Of a stretch of 64,000 bases of DNA, positions 51,620 to 60,842 are shown piece by piece. The DNA is from Mycolicibacterium fluoranthenivorans (GTDB lineage: Bacteria > Actinomycetota > Actinomycetes > Mycobacteriales > Mycobacteriaceae). The notes beneath the pieces were generated by a model. The model made no database searches, had not been told where the DNA came from, and worked only from the letters and a program-made list of their open reading frames with translations. The position numbers were made by a program, and so were the translations under genes. Numbering within the stretch: the first letter of the stretch is position 1; every line of letters begins with the position of its first letter. The stretch is from NCBI RefSeq assembly GCF_011758805.1, contig NZ_JAANOW010000002.1:930001-994000 (forward strand), written 5' to 3'.

Positions 51620-52204
51620 GTGACCGCCCCCAGCATGACCAGCGCGCCGACCTCATCCGCCGACCTCATCGACGAGGAAAGCGAGCCGGCGACCTCGACG
51701 AATTCGGTGGCAAAGAACCGTATGTCATGGCGGCAGGTCGTCGCCTATATCGTGGTGCCGCTGCTTGTGGTCGTACTCGGCGGCGTCACCGGATGGTTGA
51801 AGTGGGTGGACGGATCCTCGCGGGATGCCCGGGCGGCCGCGACCGCGTCGGTCCAGGCCGCCCGCGATGGCACCGTCGCGCTGCTTTCCTACCAGCCGGA
51901 TACCGTCGAGCAGACGCTCGGCGCCGCTCAGGCGCGGCTCACGGGCGCGTTCCGTGACTCCTACGCAAAGCTGATCCATGATGTGGTGATCCCCGGCGCT
52001 CGGGAGAAGAAGATCTCGGCGATCGCGAACGTACCTGCAGCGGGCTCGATTTCGGCAACCGGCGACCACGCAGAGGTCTTGGTCTTCGTCAATCAGACGT
52101 CGATCGTCGGTACCGATGCGCCCACCGACACCGCCTCATCAGTGCGGGTCGGTCTGGACAAGGTCGATGGGCAGTGGTTGATCTCCTCGTTCGAGCCCAT
52201 CTGA
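51620..52204 (+). CDS. Mce-associated membrane protein 2
   Basis: The 194-residue protein has the same layout as the preceding gene product: an acidic cytoplasmic start, a helix (about 38-58: VVAYIVVPLLVVVLGGVTGWL) and an outer NTF2-like Mas domain (GAAQARLTGAFRDSYAKLIHDVV). A GAGAAGG site lies upstream of the GTG. It is the last gene of the mce operon and converges on an SDR gene 5 bp away. Confidence 0.9.
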   Translation: MTAPSMTSAPTSSADLIDEESEPATSTNSVAKNRMSWRQVVAYIVVPLLVVVLGGVTGWLKWVDGSSRDARAAATASVQAARDGTVALLSYQPDTVEQTLGAAQARLTGAFRDSYAKLIHDVVIPGAREKKISAIANVPAAGSISATGDHAEVLVFVNQTSIVGTDAPTDTASSVRVGLDKVDGQWLISSFEPI

Positions 52205-52209
52205 CCGGG

Positions 52210-53007
52210 TCACGGCATCGTGTAGCCGCCGCTCACCGAGATCATCTGCCCGGTCACCTGGCGTGCGGCCAGCGGCGAGGAGAACCACAGCACCGCCCGA
52301 GCGACATCCTCGGCGGTCGTCAACCGGCGCATCGGGGTGTCCTTGAGCATGAACTCGATCTGGTTGGGGTTGAACACTTCGTCTTCGCCCACGGCCCAGA
52401 GGCTGGAGGCGCCCACGGCGTCGGCACTCTCCGGCATCACCAGACCAGGACAGACGATGTTGGAGCGGATTCCATGGCGGCCGTGTTCACGTGCGGTGGT
52501 ACGCGCGAACGCGACCATGGCGGCCTTCGACGCGCCGTAGATGCCCTGGCGTATCTGACCGAACGCCGCGTCGCTGGCGATGAAGACCAACGCGCCACCG
52601 CCGTCGTTCTTCATCGGGCCGATGGCCGCCTGGGTGGTGGCCACCGCGCTGTAGAAGTTCACCTCGATGGTGCGCTGCCATTTGTCGCGATCGGTATCGG
52701 TGGCGACGAAACCGGGCACACTCCAGCCGGCGTTGTTGACCACCACATCGACACCACCCCAGGTGGTGACCGCCAGGCCGATGGTGTCCTCCGCGCCCCC
52801 GGGGGTCGTCAGATCGTTGATGGCCAGTTCCACTGCTTCGGCTCCGAGGTCGAGGGCCTCGTCCCGCACCTTCTTGGCCTGAGGTTCGTCGATGTCGTTC
52901 AACACGATTCGGGCGCCCTCGGCGGCGTATGCGTGCACGATTCCCCGGCCGATGTTGGAGGCGCCGCCGGTCACGACGACCCGTGCTCCTGACAGTCCCA
53001 GATCCAT
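52210..53007 (-). CDS. SDR-family oxidoreductase
   Basis: The 265-residue classical short-chain dehydrogenase has the cofactor motif TGGASNIGRGI, NNAGWSVPG, and the catalytic Ser with YGASK (Tyr and Lys) about residue 155. It probably acts as a hydroxyacyl-CoA or alcohol dehydrogenase in the surrounding pathway. It is divergent from a second SDR gene, and the 114 bp between them hold the shared element at 53058-53073. Confidence 0.92.
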   Translation of the reverse strand: MDLGLSGARVVVTGGASNIGRGIVHAYAAEGARIVLNDIDEPQAKKVRDEALDLGAEAVELAINDLTTPGGAEDTIGLAVTTWGGVDVVVNNAGWSVPGFVATDTDRDKWQRTIEVNFYSAVATTQAAIGPMKNDGGGALVFIASDAAFGQIRQGIYGASKAAMVAFARTTAREHGRHGIRSNIVCPGLVMPESADAVGASSLWAVGEDEVFNPNQIEFMLKDTPMRRLTTAEDVARAVLWFSSPLAARQVTGQMISVSGGYTMP

Positions 53008-53057
53008 GGTGGTCCTTCTTCCTCGACGTGGCCTGTTGAATCACCGTAGCCACTTGA

Positions 53058-53073
53058 TTTAACCTAGATTAGA
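53058..53073. promoter_or_regulatory. Shared 16-bp element in the divergent SDR promoter
   Basis: TTTAACCTAGATTAGA contains 11 bases (TAACCTAGATT) identical to the element at 62074-62089. The core AACCTAGATT is a 10-bp near-palindrome. TAGATT inside it could be the -10 of the rightward gene. Confidence 0.65.
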
Positions 53074-53121
53074 AATATCGGCTAGATTTGTCTATGCCGG
53101 AGGTGTCGACGGGAGACGGGT

Positions 53122-53868
53122 ATGGAGAAACTGCTGCAGGGCAAGGTTGCGGTGGTCACCGGCGCCGCCCAGGGGATCGGCCTCGAGATCGCGCGCACGT
53201 TGCATCAGCACGGAGCACAGGTGGTGCTGGCCGATCTCGACGGGGACGCCACGGCCCGTGCGGCAGGCGACATCGCCACCCCGGATCTCGACTGTGTCGG
53301 CGCGGTGTGCGATGTGACGGCAGAAGACCAGGTGCAGACGCTGGTGGCGAACACGTGTCGCGACTTCGGCCGCCTGGACGTGTTCGTCAACAACGCCGGC
53401 ATCACGCGTGACGCCTCCCTGAAGAAGATGCAGGTCGCCGACTTCGACGCGGTCATCACGGTGCACTTGCGCGGTACCTGGCTCGGTATCCGTGAGGCTT
53501 CGGCGGTGATGCGGGAGCAGAAGTCCGGCAGCATCGTCAACATCTCGTCGCTGTCGGGGAAGTCGGGTAATCCCGGCCAGACCAACTACAGCGCCGCCAA
53601 GGCCGGAATCGTGGGACTGACGAAGGCCGCCGCCAAAGAGGTGGCCCACCACAATGTGCGGATCAATGCGGTGCAACCCGGTCTGATCCGCACGCCGATG
53701 ACCGCGGCCATGCCCCCGGATGTCTTCGCTCAGCGCGAGGCCGATGTGCCGATGAAGCGTGCCGGCGAACCGGGCGAGGTTGCCGGTGCCGTCGTGTTCC
53801 TGGGCTCAGAACTGTCCAGCTACATCACCGGAACGGTGATCGAAGTGGGTGGCGGGAGGTACATGTGA
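53122..53868 (+). CDS. SDR-family oxidoreductase, FabG-like
   Basis: The 248-residue protein has the motif TGAAQGIGLEI, NNAGITRDASLKKM and YSAAKAG with the Ser about 14 residues before it. It resembles 3-oxoacyl-CoA/ACP reductases and hydroxyacyl-CoA dehydrogenases. It heads an operon of crotonases and a Rieske oxygenase and overlaps the next gene by 4 bp (GTGA). Confidence 0.92.
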   Translation: MEKLLQGKVAVVTGAAQGIGLEIARTLHQHGAQVVLADLDGDATARAAGDIATPDLDCVGAVCDVTAEDQVQTLVANTCRDFGRLDVFVNNAGITRDASLKKMQVADFDAVITVHLRGTWLGIREASAVMREQKSGSIVNISSLSGKSGNPGQTNYSAAKAGIVGLTKAAAKEVAHHNVRINAVQPGLIRTPMTAAMPPDVFAQREADVPMKRAGEPGEVAGAVVFLGSELSSYITGTVIEVGGGRYM

Positions 53869-54635
53869 AATCTGTTCTCACCGATATCGAAGGCGGTATC
53901 GGGCGCATTACGCTGAATCGGCCGGATCGGATGAACGCGATCAACGTCGCGCTCGGCCATGCGCTGGAGAGCGCGATCGACCAGCTCGGCGACCGCCAGG
54001 ACGTCAATGTCATCGTGATCCGCGGGGCCGGCGGGAATTTCTGCGCCGGAGGCGATTTCGACGAAGTCCAGAGGTTGCGTGCCGAAGGCTCCGCCGAGTT
54101 GCGGACGTTGTTCACCTCGTTCAAAGCCGCCTGTGAGGCGATCACCCGCGCGAAGGTGCCGGTTGTCGCAGTTGTCGAAGGTGTGGCCATGGCCGGTGGC
54201 TTCGAGCTGATGCAGGCCGCCGACATCGTGCTGGTCGCGAACGAGGCACGAATCGCGGACAACCACATCAACTTCGGCATGATCCCCGGCGGGGGGAGCA
54301 CCGCACGTCTGCCGCGCCTGCTCGGTCGGCAGCAGGCCCTGGGGCTGCTGTTGTCCGGCGACAAGATCACCGGTTCGGCTGCCGTCGACTTGGGCTTGGC
54401 CTACAAGAGCTTTCCCGCGGACACCTTCGACGAATCCGTCGAAGTGTTCCTGGCGAAACTGGCCGGACGTGACCGCTCGGCTCTCACCACCGTCAAGCGG
54501 CTGGTGACCGATGGTCTGAACAAGGATTTCGACATCGCAAACGCCGATGAGACCGATGCCGTCGTGTGGCGGATCGGCGGTCAGGCCGGCCAAGCCGGGG
54601 TATCGGCATTCAAGAACAGAGAGGTCAAGGCATGA
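53865..54635 (+). CDS. Enoyl-CoA hydratase/isomerase family protein 1
   Basis: The 256-residue crotonase-fold protein has the oxyanion-hole strand GAGGNFCAGGD. The first hydratase Glu position is kept (GGFELMQAADI). The second, usually Glu in PExxLG, reads NHINFG, so simple hydration may be altered. GMIPGGGST matches the glycine-rich turn. It is co-translated with its neighbours (4-bp overlaps). Confidence 0.92.
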   Translation: MKSVLTDIEGGIGRITLNRPDRMNAINVALGHALESAIDQLGDRQDVNVIVIRGAGGNFCAGGDFDEVQRLRAEGSAELRTLFTSFKAACEAITRAKVPVVAVVEGVAMAGGFELMQAADIVLVANEARIADNHINFGMIPGGGSTARLPRLLGRQQALGLLLSGDKITGSAAVDLGLAYKSFPADTFDESVEVFLAKLAGRDRSALTTVKRLVTDGLNKDFDIANADETDAVVWRIGGQAGQAGVSAFKNREVKA

Positions 54636-55435
54636 CCACAGCGATCGACGCCGCAGTATTACGAGAGGTCGCGCCCAACGGTGTCGCCAGTATCCGGCTG
54701 AACCGCCCCGGCACGTCGAACGGTCTCAACGTCGAAACCCTCAAGGCACTGCACGAGGCGGTGCTCGCCTGCCACGCCGACCCCGCGGTCACGGTGGTGC
54801 TGCTCACCGGAGCAGGCCGTAATTTCTGCGCCGGCGGTGACATTCACACCTTCGAATCCAAAGGTGAGGCGCTGCCGGATTACCTGCGCGAAGCCACCGC
54901 CTGGCTGCAGCTGGCCACCGCTGCCCTCATCCAACTGCGGGTACCGGTGGTCACCGCCGTACAAGGGTTCGCGGCCGGTGGCGGCGGACTCGGACTGGTC
55001 TGCGCCTCCGACATTGTGATCGCCGCGCAGTCGGCCAAGTTCTTCTCCGGGGCCGTGCGGGTCGGGATGGCACCCGATGGCGGGTCCTCGGTCACTCTCA
55101 CGCAGCTGGTGGGGTTGCGGCAGGCGCTGCGCATCCTGCTCACCAACCCCACGTTGACTGCGACCGAGGCCGCGGCGATCGGACTGATCACCGAGGTCGT
55201 CGACGATGCCGACCTCACCGATCGCGCCGAGACCATCGCCGCCGAGCTGGCTGCGATGCCCACCAAGGCACTGTCGGCCACCAAACGGCTGGTGTGGTCG
55301 GGTGTCGGTGCCTCGATCGAGGAGCGGCTCCCGGAGGAATCGCGCACCGTCTCGGAGTTGTCCGGCACAGCCGATGCCCTGGAGGGGCTTCGCGCCGTCA
55401 TCGAACGGCGAGCACCGAAGTTCACCGGGCGATGA
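54632..55435 (+). CDS. Enoyl-CoA hydratase/isomerase family protein 2 (PaaG-like)
   Basis: The 267-residue crotonase has the oxyanion strand GAGRNFCAGGD. Both hydratase Glu positions are lost (GGLGLVCASD and SGAVRVG), and an Asp sits in the turn GMAPDGGSS. This is the pattern of PaaG-type isomerases and delta3-delta2 enoyl-CoA isomerases, which use one acidic residue. It overlaps both neighbours by 4 bp. A longer frame begins at 54566 but would run into the previous gene. Confidence 0.92.
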   Translation: MTTAIDAAVLREVAPNGVASIRLNRPGTSNGLNVETLKALHEAVLACHADPAVTVVLLTGAGRNFCAGGDIHTFESKGEALPDYLREATAWLQLATAALIQLRVPVVTAVQGFAAGGGGLGLVCASDIVIAAQSAKFFSGAVRVGMAPDGGSSVTLTQLVGLRQALRILLTNPTLTATEAAAIGLITEVVDDADLTDRAETIAAELAAMPTKALSATKRLVWSGVGASIEERLPEESRTVSELSGTADALEGLRAVIERRAPKFTGR

Positions 55436-56217
55436 ACGTCCTCATCGAGGATGACGGCGCCGTGCGCACCCTCACCCTCAATCGCCCGCAGGTGCGCAAC
55501 GCGATCGACATCCCGCTGCGGCTGGAACTGGCCGATGCCCTCGAATCGGCGGACGCCGACGCCGGGGTGCGGGCGATCATCCTCACCGGTGCGGGCAGCA
55601 CATTCTGCTCGGGCGGTGACATCTCCACGATGAAGCTCATGTCCGAAGCCGAGGCCATGGACCGCGCGCAGCTGGCACAGCGCGTGATCCGGGCGATCTG
55701 GAACACGCCGAAACCGGTCATCGCCGCGGTCGAAGGCGCCGCATTCGGTGCGGGCGCCGCGCTGGCCGCGGCCTGCGACCGCGTCGTCGCCGGCAGCGAC
55801 GCCCGTTTCGCGACGACCTTCACCAACGTCGGTCTCGCCGGCGACATGGGCGCATTCGCGTCGCTGCCACGTCGTGTCGGCACGGCCCGTGCCCGGCAGA
55901 TGCTGCTGCTCCCGCAACCGATCGACGCACGGGTTGCCGAGAGTTGGGGGCTGGTCGACGCCACCACCGAACCCGGCGCGGCTCTCGCGACCGCGCACGT
56001 CGACGCGCACCGGCTCGCCGCGGGACCTGCGCAGGCCTATGGCGTCATCAAGGCCCTGCTGGCCATCAGTCCCACGCTGCCTCCGGTCGAGGTTCTCGAT
56101 CACGAAGCCGCGCATCAGGCACGACTGTTCGGCAGCGACGACTTCGCCGAAGGCGTCGCCGCCTTCGGCGAGAAGCGGCGACCCTCGTTCGGCCCACGAC
56201 AAGGAGTTCACTCATGA
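55432..56217 (+). CDS. Enoyl-CoA hydratase/isomerase family protein 3 (PaaG-like)
   Basis: The 261-residue crotonase has GAGSTFCSGGD. Again neither hydratase Glu is present (ALAAACD, TTFTNVG), and an Asp follows in GLAGDMG, aligned with the Asp of the preceding protein. An isomerase or ring-modifying role is more likely than hydration. It overlaps its neighbours by 4 bp. Confidence 0.92.
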   Translation: MNVLIEDDGAVRTLTLNRPQVRNAIDIPLRLELADALESADADAGVRAIILTGAGSTFCSGGDISTMKLMSEAEAMDRAQLAQRVIRAIWNTPKPVIAAVEGAAFGAGAALAAACDRVVAGSDARFATTFTNVGLAGDMGAFASLPRRVGTARARQMLLLPQPIDARVAESWGLVDATTEPGAALATAHVDAHRLAAGPAQAYGVIKALLAISPTLPPVEVLDHEAAHQARLFGSDDFAEGVAAFGEKRRPSFGPRQGVHS

Positions 56218-57482
56218 CCTCTGTCATCGATCCCTCAGCGGACACCGGCAGCCGGTACGACCGGCTGATCCGGCCGGAGAAGGTGCACGGCACGCTGTAC
56301 ACCGATGCCTCGATCTACGCCGAAGAACTGGCCAAGATCTGGTACCGCACCTGGGTGTTCGTCGGCCACGAGAGTGAGGTCGCCCAGCCCAACGACTACG
56401 TGCGCAAGAAGCTCGGACCCCAGGACGTCATCATGACCAGGGACCGGGACGGCGAGGTGCACCTGCTGCTCAATCGGTGCGCTCATCGTGGCAACCAGGT
56501 GTGTGATGACGCCAAGGGCAACTCCAGCACCTTCCGTTGCCCGTACCACGGCTGGACCTTCCGAAATGACGGCGAGCTCATCGGATTTCCGTTCTTCAAG
56601 GGTTACGGCGACCGTAAGCTGGACCTCGCGATGGGGCGGGTACCGCGCGTGGACTCCTACGGCGGCTTCGTCTTCGGCAGCTTTGCACCCGACGGGCCGT
56701 CGCTGGTCGAGCATCTGGGTGCCGCCGCCGGCGAGATCGACCGGCTGACCCGGCTGTCGCCGGAGGGCCGGGTGGAACTCACCGCCGGCTGGCTTCAGCA
56801 CAAGGCGCAGGCCAACTGGAAGTTGCTGGCCGAGAACGAGACCGATGGCTACCACCCCCAGTTCGTGCACGGATCCATCTTCGGCGTCACCGGCAGCACC
56901 ATCGGCCCGCTCTACAGTGACTCCTCGACCGCGGTGACCCGAGACCTCGGCGGCGGACACAGCGAGAACGACCTGCGGCCGGAGTTCCGCAAGTACGCCG
57001 AGCCGATGCGCTGGTTCGGCACCACCGAATCACGGGTGCCCCACTACGTTGCCGCGATGCGGGCCAAGCATGGGGAGGCCGCCGAGCAGATCCTCATCGA
57101 AGGCGCGCCGCACGTGATGATCTTCCCGAACCTGTTCATCGCCGAAATTCAGGTCTTCAACATCCAGCCGGTCGCGGTGGACCAGTGCGTGCAGTACGCC
57201 ACCGCGGTCCAACTGGCCGGCGCGCCAGAACTGAATCGCCGCATGGTTTCTCAGTGCATCGGCTCGGTGGGACCGGCAGGCATGCTGCTCGCCGACGACA
57301 CCGAGATGTATGAGCGCAATCAGCAGGGCATCGCCGCCCTGACCCCGGAGTGGCTCGATGTGCGCCGGGGGATGAACCGCGAAACCGTCGACGAGAACGG
57401 ATTCAAGATCGGTACCAATACCGATGAGACGGGGATGCGCGGCTTCTGGTCCCACTACAAGACGCTGATGGAAAGGGACTGA
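56214..57482 (+). CDS. Rieske ring-hydroxylating oxygenase, alpha subunit
   Basis: The 422-residue protein has a Rieske [2Fe-2S] site C89-x-H91 and C109-x2-H112 (NRCAHRG, RCPYHGW). The mononuclear iron site follows in ENETDGYHPQFVH (D211 bridging, H214, H219). The late ADDTEMYERNQQG region resembles benzoate/anthranilate-type dioxygenases. Together with the beta subunit it would insert oxygen into an aromatic or alicyclic substrate. No reductase or ferredoxin gene is in the window. It overlaps the crotonase gene by 4 bp. Confidence 0.95.
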   Translation: MTSVIDPSADTGSRYDRLIRPEKVHGTLYTDASIYAEELAKIWYRTWVFVGHESEVAQPNDYVRKKLGPQDVIMTRDRDGEVHLLLNRCAHRGNQVCDDAKGNSSTFRCPYHGWTFRNDGELIGFPFFKGYGDRKLDLAMGRVPRVDSYGGFVFGSFAPDGPSLVEHLGAAAGEIDRLTRLSPEGRVELTAGWLQHKAQANWKLLAENETDGYHPQFVHGSIFGVTGSTIGPLYSDSSTAVTRDLGGGHSENDLRPEFRKYAEPMRWFGTTESRVPHYVAAMRAKHGEAAEQILIEGAPHVMIFPNLFIAEIQVFNIQPVAVDQCVQYATAVQLAGAPELNRRMVSQCIGSVGPAGMLLADDTEMYERNQQGIAALTPEWLDVRRGMNRETVDENGFKIGTNTDETGMRGFWSHYKTLMERD

Positions 57483-57487
57483 GCACC

Positions 57488-58021
57488 GTGACCACGTCAC
57501 TGCACGGCTCGGACGTGCTCGAGGCGGCGCCCGAGGAGTTCGATCGATTCGCCGTCGAACAGTTCCTCTACCGCGAGGCGCGCTACGCGGACGAGAACAA
57601 CTACGACGCGTGGGAGTCCCTCTGGACCGATGATGCGTTGTACTGGGTGCCTGCCGACTCAGGCGGATCCGACCCCACGCGTCAGATGTCGATCATCTAC
57701 GACAACCGCAGCCGAATCTCGACCAGGCTCAAACAAGTGCGTACCGGGCGCCGGTACGCGCAGGCTCCGCCGTCACATCTGCGACGGCTGATCTCCAACA
57801 TCGAATTCCTCGGTGGGCGACCGAATCCCGAAGGCTCCCTCGATCTTGAGGTCGGGGCGAACTTCCTTGTCGTCGAATCGCGCCCGCGCGGCAACCACAT
57901 CTGGGGCGGCCGGGTCACCTACCGTCTGCGCCTCGTCGATGGGCAGATGCGGCTGGCGTACAAGAAGGTGCAGCTGGTCGACGCCGACCAGCCGGTGCCG
58001 TCACTGAGCTTCCTCATCTAA
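57488..58021 (+). CDS. Ring-hydroxylating oxygenase, beta subunit
   Basis: The 177-residue NTF2-fold protein has the beta-subunit pattern (FAVEQFLYREARYADENNYDAWESLWTDDALYWVP, then YDNRSRISTRLKQVRTG and HLRRLISN). It holds the alpha-beta hexamer together and has no cofactor. The GTG start is 5 bp after the alpha stop. Confidence 0.94.
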   Translation: MTTSLHGSDVLEAAPEEFDRFAVEQFLYREARYADENNYDAWESLWTDDALYWVPADSGGSDPTRQMSIIYDNRSRISTRLKQVRTGRRYAQAPPSHLRRLISNIEFLGGRPNPEGSLDLEVGANFLVVESRPRGNHIWGGRVTYRLRLVDGQMRLAYKKVQLVDADQPVPSLSFLI

Positions 58022-58030
58022 GGAGCATTC

Positions 58031-58285
58031 ATGGGAATCCAGTTCGACGAGTCGGCACCGGTGACGATTCCGGGGGTGGGTGCCGTCATCGGCAGCGAGT
58101 TCGCCGAGGTCGCCGTGAGCATCGATGACCAGGCCAATTCGCCACGGCTGAAGTTGGTGGACCTGCGCACGGGCCGGGTGCGTTTCCTCGACGCACTCGA
58201 ACTCGAGACCATCGTGTGGTTACCCGACGAGCGGCTCAACAGCCTGCTCGACCCGTCGGCCGATCGCTGGCGGGGCGACAAATGA
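58031..58285 (+). CDS. Small protein of unknown function in the oxygenase operon
   Basis: The 84-residue protein (MGIQFDESAPVTIPGVGAVIG start, VDLRTGRVRFLDALELETIVWLPDERL later) is acidic and beta-rich. It contains no cysteine, so it is not a ferredoxin. It has an AAGGAG site and is joined by ATGA to the thiolase gene. Its constant position next to the oxygenase suggests an accessory or CoA-enzyme partner role, but I recognise no family. Confidence 0.82.
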   Translation: MGIQFDESAPVTIPGVGAVIGSEFAEVAVSIDDQANSPRLKLVDLRTGRVRFLDALELETIVWLPDERLNSLLDPSADRWRGDK

Positions 58286-59487
58286 GGCGCGCCGCCATCG
58301 TCGCGCCGCTGCGCACACCGGTGGGCACCTTCGGTGGCAGCCTGCGGCCGCTTCGGGCCGAAGACCTCGCGGCGCACGTCATCAAGTCCGTGGTCGCCCA
58401 GAGTGGTATCGATCCCGAGGTCATCGAAGACGTCGTCATGGCGCAGTCCTATGCCAACTCCGAGGCCCCGTGTATCGGTCGGTGGGCGGCCCTGCACGCC
58501 GGATTGCCGATCACCGTCTCCGGCCTGCAGATCGACCGTCGCTGTGGTGGTGGGCTGCAAGCCGTCATCACGGCAGCGATGACGGTGCAGACCGGTGCGG
58601 CCGATGTCGTCCTGGCCGGCGGTGTGGAGTCGATGAGCAATATCGAGCACTACACCACCACCGCCCGGTGGGGTTCGCGGTCCGGTAACCAGATGCTCTA
58701 CGACCGCCTGGACCGTGGGCGCGAATTGTCGCAGCCGGTATGGCGGTTCGGTCCCATCAGCGGAATGATCGAAACCGCGGAGAATCTCGCCTCCGATTAC
58801 GGTATCGACAGGTCGGCTGCGGACGAGTTCGCGGTGCGAAGCCATCGACGCGCCGTCGCGGCACAGGACAACGGCCTCTTCGACGACGAACTGGTCAGCG
58901 TGGAGGTGCCTCAGCGGCGCGGTGATCCGATCGTGGTGGTCGCCGATGAGGGCGTGCGGCCCGACACCACCATCGACACCCTGGCGCGACTGCGTACGGT
59001 CCAGCCGGGTGGCACCGTCACCGCGGGGAATGCCGCCCAACAGAACGATGCCGCCGCCGCGTGTCTCGTCGTGGCCGAGGATCGGCTGGAGTCGCTGGGC
59101 CTGGAACCGATCGGATTCCTGGAAGGCTGGGCCGCGGTCGGTTGCGAGCCCTCCCGGATGGGGATCGGGCCGGTCGGCGCGGTCGAGAAGCTTTTCAGCC
59201 GAACGGGTTTGACCTTTGATGACCTCGCGTTGATCGAGATCAACGAGGCCTTCGCCGTCCAGGTGCTGGCGGTGCTGTCCGGGTGGGGGCTCAAGCCGGC
59301 CGATGTCGAGGACCGATTGAACGTGAACGGTTCGGGCATCTCGCTCGGCCACCCGATCGGGGCGACCGGCGTGCGCATCCTGGCCACCATGCTTCACGAA
59401 CTTCGGCGCCGCGGTGGGGGGCTGGCCCTGGAGACGATGTGCATCGGCGGCGGGCAGGGGATCGCTGCCGTGTTCAGGGGGGCATAG
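58282..59487 (+). CDS. Acetyl-CoA acyltransferase (thiolase)
   Basis: The 401-residue protein has the complete thiolase active site: nucleophile C88 in DRRCGGGLQAV, GHPIGATG with the His, and the second Cys in MCIGGGQG, as well as NEAFAVQ. It can cleave 3-oxoacyl-CoA with CoA. It overlaps its neighbours on both sides, and the following gene starts in its stop codon. Confidence 0.95.
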   Translation: MRRAAIVAPLRTPVGTFGGSLRPLRAEDLAAHVIKSVVAQSGIDPEVIEDVVMAQSYANSEAPCIGRWAALHAGLPITVSGLQIDRRCGGGLQAVITAAMTVQTGAADVVLAGGVESMSNIEHYTTTARWGSRSGNQMLYDRLDRGRELSQPVWRFGPISGMIETAENLASDYGIDRSAADEFAVRSHRRAVAAQDNGLFDDELVSVEVPQRRGDPIVVVADEGVRPDTTIDTLARLRTVQPGGTVTAGNAAQQNDAAAACLVVAEDRLESLGLEPIGFLEGWAAVGCEPSRMGIGPVGAVEKLFSRTGLTFDDLALIEINEAFAVQVLAVLSGWGLKPADVEDRLNVNGSGISLGHPIGATGVRILATMLHELRRRGGGLALETMCIGGGQGIAAVFRGA

Positions 59488-60842
59488 TGACGTTCGGATT
59501 GCTGCGGTACGGCAGCTACCTGCCCCGTCATCGACTGAGTGCAGCCGATATCGGCCTGCGCAAGGGTGACCGGGTGGTCGCCTCGTACGACGAAGACTCG
59601 ACCACCATGGCCGTCAGCGCTGCCGGCCTGGTGGTGAAGCCAGGTGCGCACCCGGGTGCGCTCTACCTGGCCACCACCACGCCCGCCTACGCCGACAAGA
59701 CGAACGCGAGCGCGGTGCACGCGGCACTCGGTCTGCCCACCGAGGTGTTGGCCGCCGATCTGGGCGGTACGGCCCGCAGCGCCATCGCCGGATTGCTCGC
59801 CTGCGCGCGGGGTGGGGGACTGGTCATCGCCGCCGACGTGCGCGTCGGCAAACCGGGGTCGGCCGACGAGAAGACCGGCGGCGATGGCGCGGCGGCCCTC
59901 TGGTTCGGCGACGGCGACCCGATCGCCGAGATTCTCGCAGCCCGTTCGCAGACCGACGAGTTCCTGGACCGGTGGCGGGATCCGGCGTCCACCACCGGGT
60001 ACCAGTGGGAGGAACGGTTCGGGGCCGAGCGCTACAGCGCGTTGATCCGGTCGACCGCGCGCGAGGCGCTGGATGCGGCCGGCCTGGCCGATGCCGATCA
60101 CGTCGTCCTCGCCTGTCCGAACACGGCTGTGGTCAAGCGCGCCGCCACCTTGGTCAAAGGCCAGAAATCGGTCATCACCTCGCCCGTCGGGCACACCGGT
60201 GCCGCCGATCCGCTCATCGCCCTGGCCGGCGCCCTCGATACCGCCGAACCGGGCGAGACCATCCTGCTGCTGTCGGCCGTGGACGGCTGTGACGCCGTCG
60301 TCTTCCGCACCACTGCCGCGCTCACCGGGGCTCGTCAGCGCACAGCGCTCAGCGCGCAGCGCGGTGGCGGACTCCCGGTGCCGCACCTGACCTACCTGTC
60401 GTGGCGCGGACTCGTCGAACGGGAATCGCCGCGCAGGCCCGAACCCGATCGGGCTGCTGCGCCACCGGCCGCACGATCGCAGCGATGGAAGTTCGGATTC
60501 ACCGGATCACGCTGCACGCACTGCGGTTTCACCCATCTGCCGCCGACGCGCGTGTGCCGATCGTGCGCCGCGGTCGACGATATGGTCGACGTCGCGGCCG
60601 GGCAGTTGGCCGGTACGGTCGTCACCTACACGGTGGACAGGCTGGCGTTCTCGCCGTCGCCGCCGATGGTGCAGGCCGTGATCGACATCGACGGCGGCGG
60701 ACGGTGCACCCTGGAGGTGGCCGATGCCCGACCCTCGGAGTTGAACGTCGGCAGCCGGGTTCGGTTCTCCTTCCGGCGGCTGTTCACCGCCGGCGGTGTG
60801 CACGACTACTTCTGGAAGGCGGTGCAGGACAGTGCCGAGTAA
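59487..60842 (+). CDS. HMG-CoA-synthase-like protein fused to DUF35
   Basis: In this 451-residue protein, residues 1-310 follow the HMG-CoA synthase/KAS III fold (YGSYLPRHRL, DEDSTTMAVSAA with the acidic base, SPVGHTGAADPL with the His). The position of the catalytic Cys reads AADLGGTARS, so Asp (D91) replaces it. Residues 335-451 form a DUF35 zinc ribbon (CTHC, CRSC) and OB-fold. It resembles the thiolase/HMGCS/DUF35 assembly of archaea, here as a fusion between two thiolase genes. The GTG start shares one base with the previous stop. Confidence 0.9.
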   Translation: MTFGLLRYGSYLPRHRLSAADIGLRKGDRVVASYDEDSTTMAVSAAGLVVKPGAHPGALYLATTTPAYADKTNASAVHAALGLPTEVLAADLGGTARSAIAGLLACARGGGLVIAADVRVGKPGSADEKTGGDGAAALWFGDGDPIAEILAARSQTDEFLDRWRDPASTTGYQWEERFGAERYSALIRSTAREALDAAGLADADHVVLACPNTAVVKRAATLVKGQKSVITSPVGHTGAADPLIALAGALDTAEPGETILLLSAVDGCDAVVFRTTAALTGARQRTALSAQRGGGLPVPHLTYLSWRGLVERESPRRPEPDRAAAPPAARSQRWKFGFTGSRCTHCGFTHLPPTRVCRSCAAVDDMVDVAAGQLAGTVVTYTVDRLAFSPSPPMVQAVIDIDGGGRCTLEVADARPSELNVGSRVRFSFRRLFTAGGVHDYFWKAVQDSAE

